DNA from: Acidobacteriota bacterium
GTDB taxonomy: Bacteria > Acidobacteriota > Vicinamibacteria > Marinacidobacterales > Marinacidobacteraceae
Length of the DNA stretch: 64,000 nucleotides
Direction: 5' to 3'
Assembly (NCBI GenBank): GCA_022826825.1
Contig: JAJDUD010000061.1
Span: 273,535-337,534 of the forward strand
Within the stretch, counting starts at the first letter, position 1. Each line of letters begins with the position of its first letter. Both the position numbers and the translations under genes were made by a program. Positions 16,470 to 24,139 of the stretch are shown here, piece by piece. The notes under the pieces were generated by a model. It was not told the DNA's origin. It ran no database searches and saw only the letters and a program-made list of their open reading frames with translations.

Positions 16470-17716
16470 CGCGTTTGGTCCTTGTTCTTCTGGCGGCGCT
16501 CCTTGTCGGGGCGATGGCCTCGGCGCAGGACACGGTGCTCCGCTGCGGGGCGATCTTCGACGGCGACGCGATGGGCGGCGCCGGGGACATCGTCGTGCGC
16601 GACGGCCGGATCGTCACCGGACCCCCGGATTCCGGCGACGTGGTGGACCTGTCGGGTTACACTTGCCTCCCGGGGCTCATCGATCTCCATGCGCACCTGA
16701 CGATCAACCCGGAGACGCTGACCACGCTCGACATGTACCGGTCGAGCGCCGCGCGGGCGCTCGACGCGCTGGCGAACGCCCGGAAGATGCTCGACGCCGG
16801 GTTCACGACGCTGCGCACCCCCGGCGAATTCGACGGCTACTACGCCACCATCGACCTCAGGAACGCGATCAACCGCGGCCAGCACGTGGGGCCGCGGCTG
16901 CTCGTCGCCCCGCACGCGATCTCGGCCACCGGCGGCCACGGGGACTTCAACAACCTGATGTCCGATCTGCACATCGAAACGCCCACCCGGATCGCCGACG
17001 GTCCGGAGGGGCTCCGCCTCGAGATCCGGCGCGAGTTCAAGTACGGCGCCGACTGGATCAAGCTGATGATGACCGGCGGGGTCATGTCGGCGGGCGACGA
17101 CCCGAACGTGAGCACCTACACCCTCGAGGAAGTCACCGCCGCGGTCGAGGAGGTCCACCGCCACAAGAAGAAGATCACCGTCCACGCCCACGGCGCGCCC
17201 GGGATCAACACGGCGCTCCGCGCGGGGGTGGACTCCGTCGAGCACGCGACGCTGGTGGACGCGGAGGGGATCCGGCTCTTCAAGGAGCGCGGCGTCCCCA
17301 TGGTGCCCACCCTCTACGTCATGAACTACATCCTGGAGGAAGGCGAGGCGATCGGTTTCCCGCAGGAGAGCATCGAGAAGGCCCGCGCCCTGGTCGCGGA
17401 GCGCGACCGGCGGATGGGAATCGCGTTCGAGCAGGGCGTGCCGGTGGCCTTCGGCTCGGACACCATCTTCCCGCACGAGACCGCGGCCCGCGAGTTCGCG
17501 GTCATGGTGGGGATCGGCCTGAGTCCCACGAATGCTCTGCGGTCAGCGATGACGGTGGCGGCCCGGACGCTGGGGCTGGAGGACGAGATCGGCCGGATCG
17601 CGGACGGTTACGCGGCGGATGTGATTGCGGTCGAGGGGGATCCGCTGGAGAACATCCGGGTGATGGAGGATGTGCGGTTCGTGATGCGGGACGGGAGAGT
17701 GGTGAAGGCGCCGTAG
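16466..17716 (+). CDS. Exported amidohydrolase (imidazolonepropionase/prolidase-like)
   Basis: A 416-residue metal-dependent amidohydrolase with a cleavable signal peptide (TRLVLVLLAALLVGAMASAQ). Metal-site residues are HAH in LIDLHAHLTIN, Lys in ADWIKLMMTGG (probably carbamylated), His in VHAHGAPG, His in VEHATLV and Asp in FGSDTIFPHE. Relatives hydrolyse X-Pro or X-Arg/Lys dipeptides or cyclic amides. The GTG start overlaps the preceding stop (GTGA at 16466-16469). Working with the exported Ntn hydrolase encoded just upstream, it fits breakdown of gamma-glutamyl or blocked peptides outside the cytoplasm. A double-hairpin repeat begins 8 bp after its stop. Confidence 0.87.
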   Translation: MTRLVLVLLAALLVGAMASAQDTVLRCGAIFDGDAMGGAGDIVVRDGRIVTGPPDSGDVVDLSGYTCLPGLIDLHAHLTINPETLTTLDMYRSSAARALDALANARKMLDAGFTTLRTPGEFDGYYATIDLRNAINRGQHVGPRLLVAPHAISATGGHGDFNNLMSDLHIETPTRIADGPEGLRLEIRREFKYGADWIKLMMTGGVMSAGDDPNVSTYTLEEVTAAVEEVHRHKKKITVHAHGAPGINTALRAGVDSVEHATLVDAEGIRLFKERGVPMVPTLYVMNYILEEGEAIGFPQESIEKARALVAERDRRMGIAFEQGVPVAFGSDTIFPHETAAREFAVMVGIGLSPTNALRSAMTVAARTLGLEDEIGRIADGYAADVIAVEGDPLENIRVMEDVRFVMRDGRVVKAP

Positions 17717-17723
17717 CGGAGCG

Positions 17724-17772
17724 GAGCGCCGGCCTTCAGGCCGGCACCGCCCGCTGCAGGCGGGCGAGGGAA
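17724..17772 (+). repeat. Double-hairpin element after an amidohydrolase gene
   Basis: Stem 1 GCCGGCC/GGCCGGC (loop TTCA) is followed by stem 2 GCCCGC/GCGGGC (loop TGCAG). The second hairpin contains CTGCAG (17754-17759), the likely target of the neighbouring PstI-type system. The rest of the gap to 17914 holds nothing I recognise. Confidence 0.85.
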
Positions 17773-17914
17773 CGAATCCCCACCGAGAGTCACGGCACCA
17801 CCGTCCGGTTGGCGGGCTACAGGTCCCGGCTCGAGCCCGCCGTTCTGGCCGGCGCCGGGCATCCATCGACGGTTCGATTCGTGGTCGCTGCGTCCGGGAC
17901 GCCGCGGTCGTCCG

Positions 17915-18865
17915 CTACCCGGTTTCCTTGGGTCGCGGCCCCAGAAAACGGTCTCCGTCGTAGTGGATGAGATGGTCTGGGGCGTCGCAGAGCCACACTT
18001 CGGTTTCCCAGGCGATGTTGGTCATGTGCTTGCGGAACTCCGCGAAGTCCGGAAACGCACTGACGTAGACGGCGTCCGCGGGGCACGCGACCAGCATGGC
18101 TTGCAGATCGACCAGCCGGGAGGGCGCAATCGGCCCGTGGGAGGTCACCGCCTCGACGAGGAACAGCCAATTGCGTTCAGGGTCGTACAGGAGCACGTCG
18201 GGCAACTTGTCGTGATCGGTGATCGGGATGCCCAGTTCGGCCAGACGAGGCCTGTCCACGAACAGGTCCTTCTTTTCCGTGTCGCCCAGATAGAGCAGGT
18301 GTGCGCCGGGAGCGAAGCGGGGCGCGAACATTTCCACGACGGCCTTCTGAACCTCGTTGTGCTTGCCTGGGGAGAGCCGGAGCATTTGACCGTCCGGCAG
18401 GGTCACCGGCACCTGCCGGAGGCGCCGATCCTGCGCATAGAGCTCCACCAGGGCGCCTTGCTCGCGCCGGAAAAGCTCTACGGCGGCGTTCCAGTGGTGG
18501 GTCCCATAGCGCTGGATGATGTCCAGAGCGAACTCCGTGACGGCGTAGTGGGCATTGGGGCTGTTCGTCGGCAAGTCGGGTTCAAACGGGTTGTATTCAG
18601 CGATACCGGCCTGGACGAACTGATGTAGCACTTGCCGTCTGAACGTCTCGCGCGTATTCGCCGCGTACGTCGTTTCGTAGTGCTCCGCCAGGTAGTCCAT
18701 GATGCCTTTGGTGACGGTGCATCGTCGTCGCTCAGCCTTCTCCCAGCCAGAATCGGGGGTCAGCCCGCAGAGCGCGATCAGCGTCATGCCCGCCATCTGA
18801 TTGTGTTGGGCGGCGGGCATGCCCAGGGCCTCGAGAATCTCCTGCGCCTCCTCGACGCTAGCCAA
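17915..18865 (-). CDS. Type II restriction endonuclease, BsuBI/PstI family
   Basis: A 316-residue BsuBI/PstI restriction enzyme, the usual length. The N-terminal half is a helical recognition region. The catalytic half contains SPGKHNEVQ (165-173), LYLGDTEKKDLFVD, ITDHDKLPDVLLYD (215-228) and WLFLVEAVTSHGP (233-245), the family's nuclease core. Homologues cut CTGCAG, so the same specificity is expected here. Its start overlaps the end of the methylase gene by 8 bp, so the two are translated together with the methylase first. That order protects the chromosome before cleavage activity appears. The start is ATG at 18865. Confidence 0.93.
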   Translation of the reverse strand: MASVEEAQEILEALGMPAAQHNQMAGMTLIALCGLTPDSGWEKAERRRCTVTKGIMDYLAEHYETTYAANTRETFRRQVLHQFVQAGIAEYNPFEPDLPTNSPNAHYAVTEFALDIIQRYGTHHWNAAVELFRREQGALVELYAQDRRLRQVPVTLPDGQMLRLSPGKHNEVQKAVVEMFAPRFAPGAHLLYLGDTEKKDLFVDRPRLAELGIPITDHDKLPDVLLYDPERNWLFLVEAVTSHGPIAPSRLVDLQAMLVACPADAVYVSAFPDFAEFRKHMTNIAWETEVWLCDAPDHLIHYDGDRFLGPRPKETG

Positions 18866-20528
18866 CGGCTGCCTCCTTCCAGGAAGGAGGAACCATCATC
18901 CCGGCGACCAGTGCGTCCACCTCTGATGCGGGGTTGGGCAGGCGCTTCACCCGGCGGCCGAGCGCGACGATGGCCTCCGGTGCGGGAAGCGGCATGGCGC
19001 GCAGCTCGGTGGCGTTCACCTGGGTGTTGCCGTTGACCGTCCGGAACCAGGTGTCGAGGAGACGGCTGTTGTAGAGCGCGGCCAGACCCCACGCCTCGTC
19101 CTCCGAGAGTTCACCGCCGGGCCGGTGGATGTAGTTGAGATGGTTTTCCAACCCGACCTCCAGACCTTCGAAGTCGGCGGCGATGAAGGGAGCGGCAGTC
19201 AACCGGCGCGGCTCTTCCTTGGCGCTGAAGCGACGGAGCAGGACGTAGTTCCGGGCGGGGAGGAGGAGCGCCCCGGCGCCCCTGCGCACGATGTACTCCG
19301 GCTTGTGTCGACGGAGCGGCCACTTGGCCTCCATGGCCCGCACATGGTTCATCCAGAGAAGCGGCACGTGCCTCACGGGGATCTCTCCGTCCCTGGCGAT
19401 GAACCTGTTTGCTCGAAACGCGACCACCGGCCCGGTCGAGATGTTGAGGCCCAAATCCGAAAGATTGCTCGGCCAGGCATCCACCACGGCCAAGGCTCTC
19501 TCGTCGCCGTCGCAGACGGGCAGCCGGAGGACCTTTTCGGCGGAGTCAAGGTCGAGCGCCGTGCTCGCTGGAACCTCGCGGACAGTGGATTCACCGAGAT
19601 CGTCGACCCCGAGGCTCGACGAAATCTCGACGGTGGAGCGGTTCTCCGGCTCCCGGTCCTGGCGGATGCCGCACATGATGACGTTTTCCTGCAGCACCGC
19701 GTCCCGGCGGAACGCGTCGCGGCGGGAACCGAAGACATGGACCCGGTCCGGGCGAATCAGCTCGAAGAAAACAGTCCGGAACTGCCGGAAGTACGGACCG
19801 GAGGCGAAGCTCCGCGGCGTGATGAACACGAAGTCCCCCCGCGGGCGCAGGAGCGCGGCGCCCGCGGCCATGAAGAGCGCGTAGATGTTGGGCTGCCCGT
19901 GAACCACCTCGGAGAGGGCCGCCGCACGTGGATCGTCCTTGCCGATCTTGAAGTACGGCGGGTTTGCGATGACGACCTCGAAGGGCTCCGCCGCCGAGCG
20001 TCCAGGGAAGAGTCCCCGCGGACGCAGCAGCTTGGCGTTCGCCATGATGAAGTCCGTGGTTTCGATCCGGACGGAGACCTTCACTCCGTAGCGCCGGAGG
20101 CACCAATCGGCCAGATGGTCGAGGACGGCCCGGAGTGGCGGCAGCAGGTCCCGGTCGATTTCGTAAGCGACCAGCTCGACGATCCGGGGCTTGGAGCGAC
20201 GGGAGGCGATGCGCTCCACGGCTGCGCAGCAGAGAATGCCGGTTCCGGCGGCGGGGTCCAGGACGCGGAGTTGGTGGGACCCGGAGGTGATCCTTCCCGC
20301 CATGAAATCGGCCACTGGCGCCGGGGTGAGGAACAGGCCGTGGTCCTTGCGCTCCCGGTCGGTCTTCTGCCGAATGCACCACTCGCCGATCCGGTCGGCA
20401 TAGGCTGTGGGTCGCTCGACGGTGCTGGGACCGGGCATCGGCCAGCGCGACTGCCGGGGCGCAACCGGAGGCGCGGGTTTCCCCCCAGGAATCACCCTCA
20501 GCGGGGGCACGTTGCGTCCGGATGCCAC
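18858..20528 (-). CDS. Type II N6-adenine DNA methyltransferase (PstI/BsuBI-type)
   Basis: A 556-residue gamma-class adenine methylase. Motif I, for SAM binding, is VLDPAAGTG (89-97). The catalytic NPPY (189-192) lies in VVIANPPYFKIG. The C-terminal part (ENHLNYIHRPGG, ALYNSRLLDTWFRTVNGNTQVNATELRAMPLP) is the target-recognition/TaqI-C-like region. It should methylate the adenine of CTGCAG to protect against the co-encoded nuclease. The start is GTG at 20528; an ATG at 20438 (residue 31) gives a start closer to the conserved region and cannot be excluded. The upstream AbiEi-like gene is on the same strand 148 bp away. Confidence 0.92.
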   Translation of the reverse strand: MASGRNVPPLRVIPGGKPAPPVAPRQSRWPMPGPSTVERPTAYADRIGEWCIRQKTDRERKDHGLFLTPAPVADFMAGRITSGSHQLRVLDPAAGTGILCCAAVERIASRRSKPRIVELVAYEIDRDLLPPLRAVLDHLADWCLRRYGVKVSVRIETTDFIMANAKLLRPRGLFPGRSAAEPFEVVIANPPYFKIGKDDPRAAALSEVVHGQPNIYALFMAAGAALLRPRGDFVFITPRSFASGPYFRQFRTVFFELIRPDRVHVFGSRRDAFRRDAVLQENVIMCGIRQDREPENRSTVEISSSLGVDDLGESTVREVPASTALDLDSAEKVLRLPVCDGDERALAVVDAWPSNLSDLGLNISTGPVVAFRANRFIARDGEIPVRHVPLLWMNHVRAMEAKWPLRRHKPEYIVRRGAGALLLPARNYVLLRRFSAKEEPRRLTAAPFIAADFEGLEVGLENHLNYIHRPGGELSEDEAWGLAALYNSRLLDTWFRTVNGNTQVNATELRAMPLPAPEAIVALGRRVKRLPNPASEVDALVAGMMVPPSWKEAAVG

Positions 20529-20676
20529 GACGTTGACGCGGCATAGTCTGCCGCGTTCGCGCTCACGGTCAACCTTCGTACTTCAGGGCTCGGCCATCTC
20601 GGGTCGATGGCTGCGCCTTGGACCATTTCGGCGGCGGCAACCCGTCCCCGGCCGAGCCCCGGATCAATCCACCGGG

Positions 20677-21252
20677 TCAGCGCAGGAGCGCCTCCAGGAC
20701 TGGACCGACGAGCGACTTCGCACGGCAGACCTCCGCCGCCCGCCAGATCTGGCCGACGCTTGCCTTGCGCTCGTAGTAGGCGTCGCGCAACGCCTCGAGC
20801 GCCACATCCTTGCCCACGAGCCGGCGGAAGCGGAAACAGTCCACGACAGTGCGGGCCGGGCTGGTGATCCGGGCGGGAACGCCCTCGAAAACGGTGTCCT
20901 CGACCCCGTACTGCAACGAAGCTCCGGAGAAGCGGATCACTTGGACCGGCAGTTCCGGGTTGCACGGGGTGCGGGCCTTGTGAGGGATGGCGATCCAGAC
21001 CTGACGAGAAGATTGAGTGCCGATCTCGTGGATACGAAGGGCCGTCAGTAGACAGATGATGCCGGCCGGAACCCGCGCGCAGACGGCTGCGTGGGTGTAG
21101 TGCTCCGTCACGTCCGCGTCGGCGAAGCGGTAGAGGCCCCGGGCCACGCGCTCGACGGCTCCGTCGTCCACCAGGCGCCTGAGTTGGCGGGAGTGGATGC
21201 CCGCCACGGCTGCGTCCCGCTGACGGAAGAAGGCTCTTCCACCGAGGTCCAT
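20677..21252 (-). CDS. AbiEi-like antitoxin / winged-helix regulator
   Basis: About 191 residues. The N-terminal part (RQRDAAVAGIHSRQLRRLVDDGAVERVARGLYRF) is the winged helix typical of AbiEi antitoxins. The following domain (TALRIHEIGTQ, WIAIPHKA, YGVEDTVFEGVPARITSPARTVVDCFRFR, VALEALRDAY) is the standard AbiEi C-terminal domain. In type IV toxin-antitoxin systems AbiEi represses the operon and antagonises the nucleotidyltransferase AbiEii. No AbiEii gene is adjacent; instead the PstI-like methylase and nuclease follow on the same strand. ATG 21252 was chosen because longer frames (to 21423) cross an AT-rich promoter-like stretch; GTG 21270 is an alternative. It could be an orphan antitoxin or a controller of the restriction system. 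Confidence 0.72.
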   Translation of the reverse strand: MDLGGRAFFRQRDAAVAGIHSRQLRRLVDDGAVERVARGLYRFADADVTEHYTHAAVCARVPAGIICLLTALRIHEIGTQSSRQVWIAIPHKARTPCNPELPVQVIRFSGASLQYGVEDTVFEGVPARITSPARTVVDCFRFRRLVGKDVALEALRDAYYERKASVGQIWRAAEVCRAKSLVGPVLEALLR

Positions 21253-21288
21253 CTGGTTGACAACGCGCACCGGGAGGGAGGTCTGATT

Positions 21289-21325
21289 TGTCGACAATTG
21301 TAACCAATTGCCTACATTTTCGACC
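21289..21325 (-). promoter_or_regulatory. Probable promoter/operator for the AbiEi-RM cluster
   Basis: An AT-rich patch in GC-rich surroundings. On the minus strand TACAAT (21297-21302) is a good -10 box. Two AATTG-type half sites (CAATTG at 21295-21300 and 21305-21310) lie 10 bp apart and overlap it, an arrangement suited to a repressor. No convincing -35 box is seen. Confidence 0.35.
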
Positions 21326-21685
21326 ACATCAACCTCAGTGTCGTCGTCGGACGCTCGCGGCCTCAACCCCGGAAGGCTGGTTCCGACACGCTTCCAGGCC
21401 CGGATTTCGGACCGCCGCGCCACCCCGGCCGGTCGCTCAGGTCCGGCATGACGGCGACCGCCGGGTTCTCACCTGGGTAGGTGCGTGAGGGGAGGCGGAC
21501 CAGCGCGGGCCTGACGGCTTTGGAAGAGCGGACCCGCTCAATCACTGCGACCCGAACCGGGTCGCAACGTACTCGCCAGCGTCACTTTCCTCCGTCCACA
21601 CGATCCCCGGACGGACGGCGAGCGAAGGCGTACGTGCTGACCGGGGAATGGCGCGACGGTGTCTGGCAGCGCCATCTCGCCAAGG

Positions 21686-21754
21686 GCGGTACGTCGTTGC
21701 GGCCCTGTGGGCCGCGTGCCGACCGGAGGTCGGCGTTCCAAGCCGGCACGCCAT
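21686..21754 (-). repeat. Double-hairpin element, downstream copy of a flanking pair
   Basis: On the minus strand, stem 1 is GCCGACC (loop TCC) and stem 2 is GCGGCCC/GGGCCGC (loop ACA). With the preceding GGCGGTACGTCG it forms a repeat of about 75 bp, also present at 23166-23244, so the binding-protein gene is bracketed by it. The remainder of the gap 21253-21846 contains no gene I can support. Confidence 0.85.
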
Positions 21755-21846
21755 GAGGCGGAGCGGAGGTCAGTTCGGTCTCGGTGCTCACGTCACCTTC
21801 TCCACGGGTTGCCAGGACGCCCGGCCTGGCGGACGTGATCGCGCGG

Positions 21847-23070
21847 CTACGGATCCACCTGCCGGTAGAACCTCTTCACACCGTCCTCGATGGTCATGAT
21901 GACCGCGCTCTTGGTCGGATGCCGATCCTCGTTGTAGTGCGAGATGAGCGTCGCTCCGGCGTATTGCTCGGTAGCCATCAGTTCCCGCCGGATGGCGTCG
22001 GCTTCGAGAGTGCCCGCGCGGGCTGCCGCCTGCAGGAACAACCGGACCGCGTCGTAGCTCACGCCATCGCCGCCGGTGGGGGTGATCCCGTACCGGGCCC
22101 GGTATGCCTCGACGAAGGCGCGTGCGGTCGGTTCGTCCGTGTCCGGCGAGAAGTGGGTGCTGAAGAAGCTGCCGTCCACGGAGGCCTGCTCGTTCTCCAG
22201 CAGCGCCGCGTTGTCCCATGAATCGGCCCCCAGGAACACGGTTGGCTCCCCGGCGGCATCGTGGAGCGGCAGGGCGCGCGCCTGGGCGGTCAGAAAGCCG
22301 GCTTCTTCCGACGAGCCCGGCATGAAGACTGCCGCCGGAGCGGCGGCCGCGATGCTCTTCAACTCCGCGGCAAAGTCCGTCGCGCCGCGCTCGTAGGACA
22401 GATCGGCGACGACCGTCCCGCCCAGGTGGTGGAAACGGTTGACGAAGAACTCGCCGATCCCCTCGCTGTACACCTCGCCTCGTTGGGTGAGGACGGCGGC
22501 TGTCGTCACTCCGAGCGTCTCGAAGGCGAAGTCGGCCATGACGCGCCCCTGGAACTGATCGGTGAAAGCGGCCATGAAGACCAGGTCGCCGGCCGCCGTC
22601 ACTCCCGGGTTCGTGGCCGCCGTCGTGATCATCGGCACGCCGTGACGCTGCGCGACGGCCCCCACCTCGATCGCGTGCGACGAGCGGTTGGGGCCGATGA
22701 GCGCGACCACTTCGTCGTCGAGGATCATGGTTTCCGCAACTTCGACTGCCATCGCCGCTTCTGCGAGGCCCATCTCGACAGTCAGTTCGACGGGACGGCC
22801 CAACAGCCCGCCGTCTGCGTTGGCCTCGTCCACGGCGATCATTCCGCCGTTCGCGTAGGTCCGGTCGCCCGAGACCAGGAAGCCGATGTTCACCGGGGCC
22901 GCCGGGGGCGCCGGGGCGGGGGCGGGGGTGGCCGGGGCGGCCGGGCCGACGGATGTCGGTGACGCTCCGTCGCCGCACCCGGCCAGGACGATGGCCGTGG
23001 CGCACGCACCTTGAAGCAGTTTCATGAGCACTGCACTCGTGCTCGCCCGGAAGTCACCCATCCGAGACAT
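21847..23070 (-). CDS. Branched-chain-amino-acid-type substrate-binding lipoprotein
   Basis: A periplasmic binding protein of the LivJ/Peripla_BP_6 class, about 407 residues. After a lipoprotein signal (MKLLQGACATAIVLAGC, lipobox LAGC) comes a Pro/Ala linker, then the two-lobed binding domain (GFLVSGDRTYANGGMIAVDEAN, LIGPNRSSHAIEVGAVAQRH, MITTAATNPGVT, DGVSYDAVRLFLQAAARAG). It would capture an amino acid or related ligand, but no LivHMGF permease or ATPase genes are adjacent. A sensory or remote-transporter role is therefore possible. ATG 23070 has GGAGGGGG upstream. ATG 23025, directly at the lipoprotein signal, is an alternative start without a visible Shine-Dalgarno. Confidence 0.85.
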   Translation of the reverse strand: MSRMGDFRASTSAVLMKLLQGACATAIVLAGCGDGASPTSVGPAAPATPAPAPAPPAAPVNIGFLVSGDRTYANGGMIAVDEANADGGLLGRPVELTVEMGLAEAAMAVEVAETMILDDEVVALIGPNRSSHAIEVGAVAQRHGVPMITTAATNPGVTAAGDLVFMAAFTDQFQGRVMADFAFETLGVTTAAVLTQRGEVYSEGIGEFFVNRFHHLGGTVVADLSYERGATDFAAELKSIAAAAPAAVFMPGSSEEAGFLTAQARALPLHDAAGEPTVFLGADSWDNAALLENEQASVDGSFFSTHFSPDTDEPTARAFVEAYRARYGITPTGGDGVSYDAVRLFLQAAARAGTLEADAIRRELMATEQYAGATLISHYNEDRHPTKSAVIMTIEDGVKRFYRQVDP

Positions 23071-23165
23071 CCCCCTCCCTGCGCCCAACAATAAGCGGAC
23101 CCGCGCTCCCCGACAAGGCGCGAGCGCTCATCGAGCCGCGCGATCCGCGAATCGGGACGGCGTTC

Positions 23166-23268
23166 TCGCCAGGGGGCGGTACGTCGGTGCGGCCCTCCGG
23201 GCCGCGTGCCGACCGGAGGTCGGCGTTCCAAGCCGGCACGCCATCACGCCGGCCGGAGGTCGGCGCGC
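23166..23268 (-). repeat. Double-hairpin element, upstream copy of a flanking pair
   Basis: Stem 1 GCCGACC (loop TCC) and stem 2 GCGGCCC/GGGCCGC (loop GGA) on the minus strand. A second partial hairpin-1 motif (GCCGGCCGGAGGTCGG) lies at 23248-23263. The copy matches 21686-21754 over about 75 bp in the same orientation. It lies between the LOG gene stop and the binding-protein start. Confidence 0.85.
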
Positions 23269-23273
23269 CGATG

Positions 23274-23894
23274 TCAGGCGGTGGCGCGGATGGGTGGGGC
23301 GGCGTCGATCGTCAAGCGTTCGAAGACTCCTTCGACCGAGTCGGCCACCGTGTAGAGACTGTGGGAGTCGGGCTGGGCGAAACCGGTTGCCACGACGTGG
23401 TCGAAGAGGGAGAGGAGGGGGTTCCAGTAGCCCCGAACGTTCGCCAGCACGATGGGCTTGTCGTGGAAGCCGAGCTGCCGCCAGGTGATCATCTCGATCG
23501 TCTCGTCAAGCGTGCCGAGGCCTCCGGGCAGCACCAAGAAGCCGTCGGCGCGGTCGAACATCCGTCGCTTGCGCTCGTGCATGCTTTCCACGATGACAAG
23601 TTCTGTCACGTTCGAGAAAGGGGGCTCCGCTTCCAGGAGTGAGCGCGGCATGATTCCGACGACCCGTCCGCCGGTCGCGAGCGCCGCTTCCGCCACCGTT
23701 CCCATCAGGCCGATGCCGCCGCCGCCGTAGATGAGCTCGATGCCGCGCGCCGCACAGGCGGAGCCAAAGTCGCGCGCGAACGCTTCCAGGCTGGGATCGA
23801 TTCCGCTCCACGACCCGCAATAGACGCAGAGTGACCTGATCCCGGTCGACTGAGGCCCAACATTTCCAGTATTCACTTGATTGTTCTTGTCCAT
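23274..23894 (-). CDS. LOG family protein (cytokinin riboside 5'-monophosphate phosphoribohydrolase-like)
   Basis: A 206-residue LOG/TIGR00730 protein with a Rossmann-like fold. Diagnostic motifs are YGGGGIGLMG (56-65), SMHERKRRMF (104-113) and PGGLGTLDE (123-131), which form the nucleotide-monophosphate active site. These enzymes release the base from N6-modified adenosine monophosphates; in bacteria many act as general nucleotide phosphoribohydrolases. ATG at 23894 is the only good start, although the first 18 residues are not conserved. The gene is divergent from the TonB receptor gene, with a degenerate repeat and a promoter in the 245-bp gap. Confidence 0.9.
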   Translation of the reverse strand: MDKNNQVNTGNVGPQSTGIRSLCVYCGSWSGIDPSLEAFARDFGSACAARGIELIYGGGGIGLMGTVAEAALATGGRVVGIMPRSLLEAEPPFSNVTELVIVESMHERKRRMFDRADGFLVLPGGLGTLDETIEMITWRQLGFHDKPIVLANVRGYWNPLLSLFDHVVATGFAQPDSHSLYTVADSVEGVFERLTIDAAPPIRATA

Positions 23895-24062
23895 GGCAGC
23901 CTGAAGAATACCGCGCTCCCGCGCCGGCGGCGCTGCGTCGTGCCGCGCGCAGCGGGTGCCGGTCTGGAGGCCGCCACCGCGAGAACCGGCCGGTGTTCCA
24001 AGCCGGGTGTGCGGGTTCCTTCGACCAACCGCCCGGCCTCCCGCTGCCCCCCGCTTTTCCGG

Positions 24063-24092
24063 TTGCGCCGCTTTCCGGGCGCTCCCTATACT
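24063..24092 (+). promoter_or_regulatory. Sigma70-like promoter for the TonB receptor gene
   Basis: TTGCGC (24063-24068) and TATACT (24087-24092) are separated by 18 bp. Transcription would begin near 24100, leaving a leader of about 40 nt before the AGGAGGAG ribosome-binding site. Just upstream (23938-24003) lies a degraded double-hairpin copy. Confidence 0.5.
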
Positions 24093-24139
24093 GGCCCACG
24101 ATCGCCGAAGAACGCAGATCGGCGTTCACCAGGAGGAGA

